From contig NZ_CP182486.1 in NCBI RefSeq assembly GCF_052327305.1, positions 496,001 through 560,000 of the forward strand: 64,000 nucleotides of DNA, read 5' to 3'. Under the pieces are notes generated by a model. The model did not search any database. It was not told the DNA's origin and saw only the letters and a program-made list of their open reading frames with translations. Made by a program: the position numbers and the translations under genes. Shown here one piece after another: positions 19,445-27,790 of this stretch. This DNA comes from Sphingobium sp052327305. GTDB taxonomy: Bacteria; Pseudomonadota; Alphaproteobacteria; Sphingomonadales; Sphingomonadaceae. Each line of letters opens with the position of its first letter. The first letter of the stretch is position 1.

Positions 19445-20112
19445 GCGAAACCGGCCTCGACGCATGGCTTGCCGGGCTGATCGGCAAGGCGCCGGCGGAC
19501 TCTGCCCTTTTCGTGCAGGCGCTCACTCACGGGAGCGCGGGCGAACCCAATTACGAGCGGCTTGAGTTTCTCGGCGACCGCGTGCTTGGCCTCGCTATCG
19601 CGGACTGGCTGTGTGCCCGCTTTCCCGATGAGCATGAAGGTCAGCTTTCCCGGCGTTTCAACAGCCTCGTCTCCGGCGAGACCTGCGCCGAAGTCGCACG
19701 GGAGATCGGCGTCCAGCCTCATCTGCGGCTTGGCAAGCAGGCACGCGACGACGGGGCGACCGAGAGCGACAATGTGCTTGGCGACGTCATGGAGGCACTC
19801 ATCGGCGCGCTCTACCTCACGCAAGGCATGGACGCCGCCCGCGCGCTGATCCAGCGCCTGTGGGCGCCGCTCGTCGATGGGCAGCGCGCCGCGCCCAAGC
19901 ATCCCAAGTCCGCTCTGCAGGAGTGGGCCGCAGCAAACCGCCGCAAGCCGCCGACCTATGAAACGATCCATCGCTCGGGGCCGGATCATGCCTCGCGTTT
20001 CACGATCCGCGTCTCGATCAGGGGCGTGGGCGAGGCGGAAGCGGAGGGCGGCTCCAAGCAAGAGGCGGAAACCGCCGCTGCCACAGCACTGCTCGTGCAG
20101 GTGAACGCATGA
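19441..20112 (+). CDS. rnc: Ribonuclease III
   Basis: The 223-aa endonuclease cleaves double-stranded RNA in rRNA and mRNA processing. The nuclease signature is NYERLEFLGDRVLGL with metal-binding Glu42 and Asp46, and a second acidic motif GDVMEALIGALYL is present. A C-terminal double-stranded RNA-binding domain (about residues 155-220) follows, starting at KSALQEWAA and ending in EAETAAATALL. I start at TTG 19441-19443, which overlaps the lepB stop. This gives the typical family length, while the frame back to 19381 lies inside lepB. The gene overlaps era by 4 nt. Confidence 0.94.
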   Translation: MSETGLDAWLAGLIGKAPADSALFVQALTHGSAGEPNYERLEFLGDRVLGLAIADWLCARFPDEHEGQLSRRFNSLVSGETCAEVAREIGVQPHLRLGKQARDDGATESDNVLGDVMEALIGALYLTQGMDAARALIQRLWAPLVDGQRAAPKHPKSALQEWAAANRRKPPTYETIHRSGPDHASRFTIRVSIRGVGEAEAEGGSKQEAETAAATALLVQVNA

Positions 20113-21002
20113 CTCAGAATTGCGGCATCGTCGCCGTCGTCGGCGCGCCCAATGCGGGTAAATCGACCCTGGTGAACGCGCTTGTCGGCCAGAAAGTCGC
20201 GATCACCAGCCCCAAGGCGCAGACGACACGGACACGCGTCATGGGCGTGGCGATCGAAGGCGAGACCCAGATCGTGCTGGTCGATACGCCCGGAATCTTC
20301 ACGCCCGGCCGCCGGCTCGATCGCGCCATGGTGCAGGCGGCCTGGGCTGGCACGCAAGATGCGGACATCATCCTGCTCGTCGTCGACGGGCGCGCGGGAC
20401 TTGGCGGCAAGATGGAGCCGATCCTTGCGGGACTTGAGAACCGGCCGGAGCGCATCTGGCTCGTGCTCAACAAGGTAGATATCGCCGCGAAGGACAAGCT
20501 TCTGACGCTCACCGAGCGCCTGCACGAGCGTGTCTCACCCGCTGAAACCTTCTTCGTGAGCGCCGCGACCGGAGATGGCCTGCCGGAGTTCAAGACCGCG
20601 CTGGCCTCGGCAATGCCCGAGGGACCGTGGCATTTTCCCGAGGATCAGGTGTCCGACGCGACCGACCGGCTTCTCGCGGCCGAGATCACGCGCGAGCAGC
20701 TCTATCATCAGCTGCACGCCGAGCTGCCCTATGCCAGTGCGGTTGAGACCGAGAAATATACCGAGCGGCAGGACGGGTCAGTGGAGATCCACCAGCAGAT
20801 CCTCGTCGCCCGGCCAACCCAGCGCGCTATCATCCTCGGCAAGGGCGGCCAGCGCCTCAAGGAGATCGGCAGCGCCGCCCGCGCCGAACTCGCGAAGCTG
20901 CTCGGCGTCCGCGTCCATCTTTACCTCCATGTCAAAGTGAAGGAAGGCTGGGACGAGGACCGGTCCGTCTATCGCGACATTGGCCTCGACTGGTCGGAGT
21001 AG
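20109..21002 (+). CDS. era: GTPase Era, 16S rRNA/30S assembly
   Basis: The 297-aa protein has the GTPase motifs G1 GAPNAGKSTL, G3 DTPG and G4 LNKVD, plus the Era-specific SPKAQTTRTRVMG switch region. A C-terminal KH domain follows (about residues 200-290) with IIGKGG-like ILGKGGQRLKEIG. Era binds 16S rRNA and aids 30S maturation. The start overlaps rnc by 4 nt, so lepB, rnc and era form a coupled operon, a widespread arrangement. An inverted repeat follows the stop at 21006-21058. Confidence 0.95.
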   Translation: MTQNCGIVAVVGAPNAGKSTLVNALVGQKVAITSPKAQTTRTRVMGVAIEGETQIVLVDTPGIFTPGRRLDRAMVQAAWAGTQDADIILLVVDGRAGLGGKMEPILAGLENRPERIWLVLNKVDIAAKDKLLTLTERLHERVSPAETFFVSAATGDGLPEFKTALASAMPEGPWHFPEDQVSDATDRLLAAEITREQLYHQLHAELPYASAVETEKYTERQDGSVEIHQQILVARPTQRAIILGKGGQRLKEIGSAARAELAKLLGVRVHLYLHVKVKEGWDEDRSVYRDIGLDWSE

Positions 21003-21005
21003 ACC

Positions 21006-21058
21006 GAAGCGCTAGTAGATTTCGAGGGCGCGGATGTGTCCGCTATCTGAAGCGCTTC
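21006..21058. repeat. Nested inverted repeat after era
   Basis: GAAGCGCT at 21006-21013 is repeated as AGCGCTTC at 21051-21058, and a smaller palindrome (GCGGA-TGTG-TCCGC, about 21030-21043) lies inside. The pair could fold as a branched hairpin and end the lepB-rnc-era transcript, but no T-run follows the stem. Confidence 0.5.
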
Positions 21059-21100
21059 ATCCTCGCGATGCCGCGATGTCGGGGCAACGGCCATATCCTC

Positions 21101-21334
21101 TTATCCGTTATCACGCTCTAACTTCCATATGGCCAGATAATGATATGCCGCATTGGCCGACATACCAATTATCGCGCCCGTCCAAGCTATGATGGGGCTA
21201 CGGTCGATATAGCGCAGCCAGAGATAGGCGCATGGAACGGTTACGACCAACAACGTAGTCGCTACAATCCATCCCTCCCAACTGATCGGGATGTAGCTGA
21301 ATCCCATCCGTCTACGAAACCAGGCACTACTCAT
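21101..21334 (-). CDS. Small membrane protein, unknown
   Basis: The 77-aa protein has two hydrophobic segments (about residues 22-40 and 47-66) with an aromatic N-terminus (SYIPISWEGW) and a charged C-terminal tail. The pattern, with a conserved-looking ISWEGW and a second segment holding AYHYLA, resembles small uncharacterised membrane proteins of alphaproteobacteria. There is no clear operon partner; it is convergent with era and divergent from the RidA-like gene. Function unknown and expression not certain. Confidence 0.55.
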   Translation of the reverse strand: MSSAWFRRRMGFSYIPISWEGWIVATTLLVVTVPCAYLWLRYIDRSPIIAWTGAIIGMSANAAYHYLAIWKLERDNG

Positions 21335-21546
21335 GCTGCAGGCTTAGCAGTTCCGATTATGTCTACAATATCTTGCCCCAACATTCCGCTTCTCGCCCGT
21401 CCGTTCACCGTCGCCGCTCCTCCTTGCTCTGCGAGCCCGCACCGTGCGCGTCCCGGTCCCTACATCAAAAGGGACTGGTAAGCTGCCGGATCGCTGATAG
21501 GATCGAGATAGCCCCTACACCCTGTCACAAGCGCGGGAGACTATGG

Positions 21547-21921
21547 ATGGCCCAGATCATCGCGACGCCGAACGCGCCCAAGGCGCCGCCCTGCTATAGT
21601 CAGGCGGTCAAGGCCGGCGGGCTGATCTTCGTCTCCGGCACCGCGCCCATTGATCCCGAGACCGGCCAGTTCGTGACAGGAGTCGAGGCTCAGGTCGCGC
21701 AGTCCCTGCGCAATATCTCCGCCATTCTTGAGGCGGCAGGCTCCAGCCTTCACAAGGCCGTAAGTGCGACCCTGATCCTGGCTAATGAGGATGACTTCGC
21801 CGCCGCCAATGAAGAATGGATGCGCTGGTTCCCGGAAAACCCACCCGCGCGACAGGGCGCGAAAATGCCTGTGCACATTCGAGGGCTCAAGGTTTCAATC
21901 GCGATGGTCGCCGAGGCATAG
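21547..21921 (+). CDS. RidA-family protein (Rid/YjgF)
   Basis: The 124-aa protein belongs to the Rid family of small trimeric proteins that hydrolyse reactive enamines/imines from PLP enzymes. It has APPCYSQAVKAGGLIFVSG near the start and the arginine of PPARQGAKM corresponding to the substrate-carboxylate-binding Arg. The usual C-terminal E-containing motif (IEIEAIA in RidA) is replaced here by LKVSIAMVAEA, so it may belong to a different Rid subgroup and may not be a classical deaminase. ATG 21547 has GGGAG upstream; the longer frame lacks family sequence. Confidence 0.8.
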   Translation: MAQIIATPNAPKAPPCYSQAVKAGGLIFVSGTAPIDPETGQFVTGVEAQVAQSLRNISAILEAAGSSLHKAVSATLILANEDDFAAANEEWMRWFPENPPARQGAKMPVHIRGLKVSIAMVAEA

Positions 21922-21942
21922 CCTGGCGAAGCACGTCGATCT

Positions 21943-22956
21943 TCAGGCCGCCTTGCGATCCAGCGCTGCGTCTGCTTCCGCCACGAGCTGGGCAATGATG
22001 TCCGCCACGGGCTCTTCCTTCGTGACCATGCCGACGGACTGACCGGCCATCAGCGAACCATTCTCGATATCGCCGTCGATCACCGCGCGGCGCAGCGCAC
22101 CTGCCCAGTAATGCTCGATTTGAAGCTGCGCCTCGCCCATGTCGACCTTGCCGTCGTCGAGCAACTGCGCGACTTCGCGCTGCTTGGCCGTGAACGCTTC
22201 GGTGCCGGCATTTTTGAGCGCGCGCACGGGAATGACCGGCAGGCGCGGGTCGATCTGCACGCTGGCGATGGCGTCGCGGGCATTGGCGCGGAAGAACGCC
22301 TTCTTGAAGTTCTCATGCGCGATGCTTTCGCTGGCACAAGCGAACCGCGTGCCAAGCTGAACGCCCGCCGCGCCCATCTCCAGATAGCTGGCAATCGCTT
22401 CGCCACGGCCGATGCCACCCGCCACGAAGATCGGCACGTCGAGCGCCAGTTCGGGCAGAATCTCCTGCGCAAGCACGCTCGTCGCCACCGGGCCGATATG
22501 GCCGCCGGCTTCCATGCCCTCGATCACGAGCGCATCCACGCCGGACCGCACCAGCTTCTTGGCCAGCGACAGCGCCGGGGCAAAGCAGATGACCTTCGCG
22601 CCGCTTTCCTTGATCGCCTCGATGCTGCCCTTGGGCGGCAGGCCGCCGGCTAGCACGATATGCGTGACCTGATGCTTCACGCACACCGCGATCAGATCGA
22701 AGAGCTGCGGGTGCATGGTGATGAGGTTGACGCCGAAGGGGCGGCTCGTCAGCGCCTTCGTGGCCGCGATTTCCGTATCGAGCAGTTCGGGCGTCATCGC
22801 ACCACAGGCAATGAGGCCAAATGCGCCCGCATTGCTTACCGCCGAGACGAGGTTCCGCTCCGAGACCCAGCTCATCGCGCCGCAAAGAATTGCAACATCG
22901 CTGCCGAGAAACGCATTGCCCCGCGCCATGAGCGCGGCGAGCCGGGCCGACGTCAT
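21943..22956 (-). CDS. Nitronate monooxygenase / 2-nitropropane dioxygenase family
   Basis: The 337-aa FMN-dependent TIM-barrel protein oxidises alkyl nitronates in characterised relatives. Visible are the N-terminal AILCGAMSWVSERNLVSAVSNAG, the GVNLITMHP strand, the EGMEAGGHIGP loop, and the FMN-phosphate region VAGGIGRGEAIASYLEMGAAGVQLGTRF. Its ATG overlaps the lysC stop by 4 nt, so it is translated with aspartokinase. Many family members have unknown physiological substrates, and the link to lysine/threonine synthesis is unexplained. Confidence 0.87.
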   Translation of the reverse strand: MTSARLAALMARGNAFLGSDVAILCGAMSWVSERNLVSAVSNAGAFGLIACGAMTPELLDTEIAATKALTSRPFGVNLITMHPQLFDLIAVCVKHQVTHIVLAGGLPPKGSIEAIKESGAKVICFAPALSLAKKLVRSGVDALVIEGMEAGGHIGPVATSVLAQEILPELALDVPIFVAGGIGRGEAIASYLEMGAAGVQLGTRFACASESIAHENFKKAFFRANARDAIASVQIDPRLPVIPVRALKNAGTEAFTAKQREVAQLLDDGKVDMGEAQLQIEHYWAGALRRAVIDGDIENGSLMAGQSVGMVTKEEPVADIIAQLVAEADAALDRKAA

Positions 22957-24212
22957 GCGGCGGTCTGCTCGGCGTCGAGACCATAGGCCGTGTGCAGCAC
23001 GCGCACCGCCAGCTCCGTTTCGTCTTCGTCGATCAGCACGGAGACCTTGATTTCGCTGGTGGAGATCGCCTCGATATTGATGCCGCGTTCGGCCAGCGTC
23101 TGGAACATCAGCGCCGCGACACCGGCATGGCTGCGCATGCCCACGCCCACGACGCTGATCTTGGCGACCTCCGCGTCCGTGATAATGCGGCGGAAGCCGA
23201 TCGCGTCCTTGCGCGCTTCCAGAATATCGACGCTGCGGGCAAGGTCGGCACGCGGCACCGTGAAGGTGACGTCCGTCTCCTCATTATCCTTGCTGTCGTT
23301 CTGGATGATCATGTCGACATTGATGCTGGCTTCGGCAAGCGGGCCGAAGATGCTGGCGACCGCGCCGGGCTTGTCCGGCACGCGGGTCACGATGATCTTG
23401 GCCTCGTTCTTGTCGTGCGCGATGCCGGTGATGAGCTGGCGTTCCATGCTGCTGTCCTCGATTTCATCTTCGCTCACGATGAGCGTGCCGGGAATGTCGT
23501 TCTGCGTTGGCGCCTCGAAGGACGAGAGCACCTGCACGCGCACCCGCTCCTTCATGGCGAGCGCCACCGAGCGGGTCTGGAGTACCTTGGAGCCGACGGA
23601 AGCCAGTTCCAGCATCTCCTCATAGGTGACCATGCCGAGCTTGCGCGCGCGCGACACGATGCGGGGATCGGTGGTGTAGACACCGTCGACGTCAGTATAG
23701 ATATCGCACCGATCCGCCTTCACGGCCGCGGCGACCGCGACTGCCGAGGTGTCCGATCCGCCACGGCCAAGGGTGGAGATGCGTCCATCCTCCATCATCC
23801 CTTGAAAGCCGGGAATGACCGCTACCTGACCGGAGGTCATCGCCGCCAGCAGCGCGTCCGTCTCGATCTCGCTGATCCGCGCCTTGGCATGGGTCTCCAC
23901 GGTGCGGATCGGCAACTGCCAGCCGAGCCAGCTGCGCGCTTCCACACCCATGGCCTTGAGCGTCATCGCCAGAAGGCCGCTGGTGATCTGTTCACCCGCT
24001 GCAACCACGACGTCATACTCGGCCGGATCGTAAAGCGCACTCGCTTCCCGACAGAAATTCACCAGCCGGTCGGTCTCACCAGCCATCGCGGACACGACGA
24101 CGGCAACCTCGTTGCCCTGCTCCACGACATACTTCACACGCGCAGCGACGTTGCGAATGCGCTCCATCCCGGCCATGGAAGTGCCACCGAACTTCATCAC
24201 AATGCGCGCCAT
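22953..24212 (-). CDS. lysC: Aspartate kinase
   Basis: The 419-aa enzyme phosphorylates aspartate, the first step towards lysine, threonine and methionine. The kinase domain opens with KFGGTSMAG and contains GRGGSDTSAVAVA and DVDGVYTTDPRIV. Two C-terminal ACT domains (about residues 260-410) suggest end-product feedback control. The related downstream enzyme homoserine dehydrogenase is encoded about 11 kb away at 35426. It is divergent from ubiG across 104 bp and overlaps the nitronate monooxygenase gene. Confidence 0.95.
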   Translation of the reverse strand: MARIVMKFGGTSMAGMERIRNVAARVKYVVEQGNEVAVVVSAMAGETDRLVNFCREASALYDPAEYDVVVAAGEQITSGLLAMTLKAMGVEARSWLGWQLPIRTVETHAKARISEIETDALLAAMTSGQVAVIPGFQGMMEDGRISTLGRGGSDTSAVAVAAAVKADRCDIYTDVDGVYTTDPRIVSRARKLGMVTYEEMLELASVGSKVLQTRSVALAMKERVRVQVLSSFEAPTQNDIPGTLIVSEDEIEDSSMERQLITGIAHDKNEAKIIVTRVPDKPGAVASIFGPLAEASINVDMIIQNDSKDNEETDVTFTVPRADLARSVDILEARKDAIGFRRIITDAEVAKISVVGVGMRSHAGVAALMFQTLAERGINIEAISTSEIKVSVLIDEDETELAVRVLHTAYGLDAEQTAA

Positions 24213-24316
24213 GGTCTTGCGGTCGGCCTTTCGACGATTAATCAGTGCAGGGGATCGGACCCGGTAAGTCCCTCATGTCCGCCCCGAGCGGCGCCTCTTA
24301 GTAAGCAGACGGAACA

Positions 24317-25051
24317 ATGGCAAGCGAACCCGAAAAGACCACGATCGACCCGCGCGAGGCAGAGCATTTCGGTGCGCAGGCGGAAGACTGGTGGGACCCC
24401 AAAGGCAAAAGCGCGATGCTGCACAAGCTCCAGCGCGCGCGTATGGGCTATATTCGGGACGCGATCGACACGCACTGGCACGGCGACGAGAAGGCGCTGC
24501 GGCCGCTCGCGGGAAAGTGTGCGCTTGATGTCGGCTGCGGCGCGGGACTGGTCGCGGAGCCGCTGGCTCGCATGGGCGCGGCCGTCACCGCTATCGATGC
24601 TGCCGGGCCGAGCATCGCCGTCGCGCGCGCGCATGCTGCGGAGATGGGCCTCACGATCGACTATCGTGCTTGCGGTGTCGAAACGCTGGAAGGCGAGACC
24701 TTCGATCTGGTCACGGCGCTCGAAGTCGTGGAGCATGTCACCGATCCCGCTCTTTTTGTCGATGCTCTGGTTCGCCGGCTCGCGCCCGGTGGGCTGCTCA
24801 TTCTCTCGACGCCCAATCGCACCCCCCTCTCCCGACTCGCCATCGTGACGCTGGCCGAGGGTCTGGGACATATCGCGCGCGGCACTCACGACTGGAGCAA
24901 GTTCATAACGCCGCCTGAAATGACCGATCTGCTTGAGAATGAGGGGCTGATCGTCCGCGACCTCAGCGGCATCGTCGCGGATCCGCGCCTTGGTTTCGTG
25001 ATCGAGCGCGACACGTCGATCAACTATATTCTGCGCGCGTCCCACCTCTGA
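24317..25051 (+). CDS. ubiG: Ubiquinone biosynthesis O-methyltransferase
   Basis: The 244-aa SAM-dependent methyltransferase carries out the two O-methylations of ubiquinone synthesis. It has EAEHFGAQAEDWWDPKGK near the N-terminus, the SAM motif LDVGCGAGLVAEPLAR, and LEVVEHVTDP and GGLLILSTPNRT, all typical of UbiG. The C-terminal GTHDWSKFITPPEM segment also matches. Length fits the family. It is divergently oriented from lysC and followed by an MscS-type channel gene 77 nt later. Confidence 0.94.
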   Translation: MASEPEKTTIDPREAEHFGAQAEDWWDPKGKSAMLHKLQRARMGYIRDAIDTHWHGDEKALRPLAGKCALDVGCGAGLVAEPLARMGAAVTAIDAAGPSIAVARAHAAEMGLTIDYRACGVETLEGETFDLVTALEVVEHVTDPALFVDALVRRLAPGGLLILSTPNRTPLSRLAIVTLAEGLGHIARGTHDWSKFITPPEMTDLLENEGLIVRDLSGIVADPRLGFVIERDTSINYILRASHL

Positions 25052-25128
25052 GATCCGCAAGCGATGAAACGCGCATGCGCGCGGATCGTTACTCCATCGA
25101 CCGGACCCGTTGAAGGACACTCCCCAAG

Positions 25129-26274
25129 ATGAATGCCGCCCAGCCCCTGCCAAATCTTCCCAATGTTTCCGTGACCTGGCATGCCGTCTCGGGCTGGATC
25201 GAAGTGCACTGGCTTCAAATCGCCATATCTGTCGCTGTGGGCGTCGCGATCTATTTCGGGCTGCGAGTGGTCCGCCGCACGGTGCGCAAGCGCCTCGTCT
25301 CGCCAGTTCACGGCACGCAGTTCAAAGAGGTCATTGGCCGCACGGTCGCACGCACCACGCATAGCTTCATGATATTGGTCGCCGCGCGGCTGGTCGCGGG
25401 TTACGCCGATCCGCCGGTCATGGTGCTGACCACGATAAAGTTCCTTTTCACGATCGTGGCGGCGTTCCAGGTCGCGATCTGGGCGCGCGAGATCATCATC
25501 GGGCTGATCGAGCGGCGCACCAATGCCGACCGACACGATACCCTCGCCAACGCGATGGGGATCATTCGTCTCCTCGTCACCGTCACCCTGTTCATCATCG
25601 CAGCCATCGTGGTGCTGGACAATCTGGGCGTGAACGTCACTGGCCTCGTCGCGGGTCTCGGCATTGGCGGCATCGCCATCGGCCTTGCCGCGCAGGGCAT
25701 TTTCTCGGATCTCTTCGCCGCGCTTTCGATCATCTTCGACAGACCATTCCGCCAGGGGGAGGTCATCACTTATGACCAGACGACGGCGCGCGTGGAGCGC
25801 ATCGGCCTCAAAAGCACGCGCCTGCGCGCCATGTCCGGCGAGCATAAGGTGATCTCGAATGCTCAGCTGCTCCAGAAGGAAATCACCAGCCTGCAAACGC
25901 TTGCCCAGCGCCGTGTCACCTTCACTCTCGGCCTCATCTATCAGACGCCCATGGAAGTCCTTGAGCGCGTGCCTGCCATCCTGAAGGAAGTTGCCGAGAG
26001 TTGCAGACTCACCTTCGTCAATGCGGGCATTACCGGTTTTGGTGCCAGTTCGCTCAATTTCGATCTGAACGTGGACGTGCCCGATCCCGATACGCACGAT
26101 TATTTCATGAGCCGGCACCGACTCGCGCTCGCCATCGTCGCGCGGTTCAATGCCGAGGGGATCGAATTCGCTTATCCCACGCAGACCACGCTCACCGCCG
26201 CACCGGACGGGACGCTCATCATGCCCTATCCCGAATTTCTCCCAGCATCATCGCCGGGCAAAGCGAAATCCTGA
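25129..26274 (+). CDS. MscS-family mechanosensitive channel
   Basis: The 381-aa membrane protein has about four predicted helices followed by the MscS pore helix VAGLGIGGIAIGLAAQGIFSD, rich in Gly/Ala as required for helix packing. The cytoplasmic beta domain begins PFRQGEVITYD and a mixed C-terminal domain follows. Channels of this family release solutes on hypo-osmotic shock. The N-terminal half is longer than in E. coli MscS, as in many alphaproteobacterial paralogues. It follows ubiG on the same strand, and no regulator is apparent. Confidence 0.9.
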   Translation: MNAAQPLPNLPNVSVTWHAVSGWIEVHWLQIAISVAVGVAIYFGLRVVRRTVRKRLVSPVHGTQFKEVIGRTVARTTHSFMILVAARLVAGYADPPVMVLTTIKFLFTIVAAFQVAIWAREIIIGLIERRTNADRHDTLANAMGIIRLLVTVTLFIIAAIVVLDNLGVNVTGLVAGLGIGGIAIGLAAQGIFSDLFAALSIIFDRPFRQGEVITYDQTTARVERIGLKSTRLRAMSGEHKVISNAQLLQKEITSLQTLAQRRVTFTLGLIYQTPMEVLERVPAILKEVAESCRLTFVNAGITGFGASSLNFDLNVDVPDPDTHDYFMSRHRLALAIVARFNAEGIEFAYPTQTTLTAAPDGTLIMPYPEFLPASSPGKAKS

Positions 26275-26308
26275 GGGACACGCGCGCATTCCCGTCGCGT
26301 GAGCGCGC

Positions 26309-26683
26309 TCAGCTCACTTCTTGATAATAGTCCGCCCAGGGGTGCGACTGCTTTTTCTTGACCCGCAGCAGGGCATAGACCGCCAGCATAGCCGCTAGCG
26401 CGGAGAGGCAGAGATAGACTGGCCAGATCGAAACTGGCGAGAGAAAGAGGCTGATCACGGCGCTGGTAAAGGTGAAAGGCACCACGGCCACGCTCGCGAG
26501 CGCAGCCCGACGGCGAGCCTTCTTCTTGCCTGGCGCAACTCTCCAAAAATAGAGGCTAACGACCACACCAAGGATCGCAGGCACGACGCTGGGGAGCAGC
26601 ACCGGCGAGAGCGAAAAATAGTAGCCGGAAATCCCAATCGTGATCAGCGCGAGCAAAAACGCCATGATCCGAGCAATTCTCAC
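26309..26683 (-). CDS. Four-helix membrane protein, unknown
   Basis: The 124-aa protein has four predicted membrane helices (about residues 6-25, 31-48, 60-80, 85-106) separated by short loops, with a lysine/arginine-rich loop between helices two and three and a charged C-terminal tail. The start is GTG at 26683 with GGAG upstream; an ATG at 26665 is the alternative. I do not recognise a family. It lies convergent to the MscS gene and about 115 bp from the epimerase gene, on the same strand as the latter. Confidence 0.65.
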   Translation of the reverse strand: MRIARIMAFLLALITIGISGYYFSLSPVLLPSVVPAILGVVVSLYFWRVAPGKKKARRRAALASVAVVPFTFTSAVISLFLSPVSIWPVYLCLSALAAMLAVYALLRVKKKQSHPWADYYQEVS

Positions 26684-26797
26684 GCAATATTCTCCTCGGA
26701 GCCGCCAGACATCAGCTCGGGCATATGTCAGCCGCGGGCTGACTTTCTGGACGCTGATGCAGGCAAGTCAAGTCGGTAAGACGTTAAGGCCGGAAAG

Positions 26798-27787
26798 TTA
26801 ACCCCAGATTGCGCCGGGCTGCAGCAACCCGTCGCGAACGACGAATCCGCCAGCGCGGTCGTTGGCGAGTAGCAGCGCGCCGTCCAGATCCACCCAGTCC
26901 GCTTCTCCGGCCAACAGGAAAGGGGGTGCGATGCCCAGCGATGTCGAGAGCATGCAGCCCAGCATGATTTTCTGGCCCGCGCGGCGGGCGGCGGCGCGCA
27001 TCGCTATCGCTTCGCTGAGGCCGCCGGCCTTGTCGAGCTTGATGTTGATCGCCTGATACTGCCTCAGATTCGGCAAATCCCGCGCGCTCTGGCAACTCTC
27101 GTCGGCACAGAAGGGAACGGACGAGCGCACATCCGCCAGCCCCGCATCGTCGCCCGCCGGTAGCGGCTGCTCGATCAATTCCACGCCCAGCGCAGCCAGC
27201 GCTTCCGCTTCAAGCGCGATGTCCCGGCCCCGCCAGCTCTCATTGGCATCCACGATGAGTCGTACATCAGGCGCACCTTCGCGGACGGCGGCAATCCGGT
27301 CACGGTCGCCTTCGCCGGTCAGCTTACATTTCAGCAGGCCAAAGGTGAGCGCCGCCTTTCGCGCCGCCGCTTCCATGACCGCAGGCGTATCGAGGCTGAC
27401 GGTAAACGCAGTCGCGAGCGGGCGCGGCTCCGGCAATTCGGCAAGCTGCCACACCGGCGCGCCTTCTGCCTTCGCTTCCATATCCCAAAGCGCACAGTCG
27501 AGCGCATTGCGCGCTGCACCAGGGGGCATGCCGACATTCACGGTTTCCCGGTCGAACGTGGGATTGGCCTCAGCGAAGACCCGGATAGACTGGGCGCAGC
27601 TCTCCGCCGTCTCGCCATGATAATAAATGGCAGTGCCCTCGCCCTGCCCCCGGTGCCTGCCATCGGTCACGACGCAGTGGACGACGTCGACATAGGTTTT
27701 GGCGCCGCGCGCAATATTGAAGCTGCCGGCCACTGGCCAGCGCTCCACGCTCACGCTCTCCAGACGAGCCACCGCCCCGCTCCTCAC
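26798..27787 (-). CDS. Dipeptide epimerase (L-Ala-D/L-Glu type), enolase superfamily
   Basis: The 329-aa protein has the muconate-lactonising-enzyme-like fold of the enolase superfamily. The catalytic KxK pair is at K153 and K155 (LLKCKLTG). The metal ligands are D180 (VDANESW), E206 (IEQPL) and D229 (CADES). The opposing lysine is K250 (NIKLDKAGG). This constellation is that of AE epimerases, which interconvert L-Ala-D-Glu and L-Ala-L-Glu in murein peptide recycling. Exact dipeptide specificity cannot be read from sequence. It sits 3 nt downstream of the PHA depolymerase stop on the same strand. Confidence 0.87.
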   Translation of the reverse strand: MRSGAVARLESVSVERWPVAGSFNIARGAKTYVDVVHCVVTDGRHRGQGEGTAIYYHGETAESCAQSIRVFAEANPTFDRETVNVGMPPGAARNALDCALWDMEAKAEGAPVWQLAELPEPRPLATAFTVSLDTPAVMEAAARKAALTFGLLKCKLTGEGDRDRIAAVREGAPDVRLIVDANESWRGRDIALEAEALAALGVELIEQPLPAGDDAGLADVRSSVPFCADESCQSARDLPNLRQYQAINIKLDKAGGLSEAIAMRAAARRAGQKIMLGCMLSTSLGIAPPFLLAGEADWVDLDGALLLANDRAGGFVVRDGLLQPGAIWG

Positions 27788-27790
27788 CCG

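Noticed and set aside
22992..24848. Long plus-strand open frame opposite lysC running into ubiG
   Set aside because: Antisense to lysC and out of frame with ubiG; the product has no recognisable domain.
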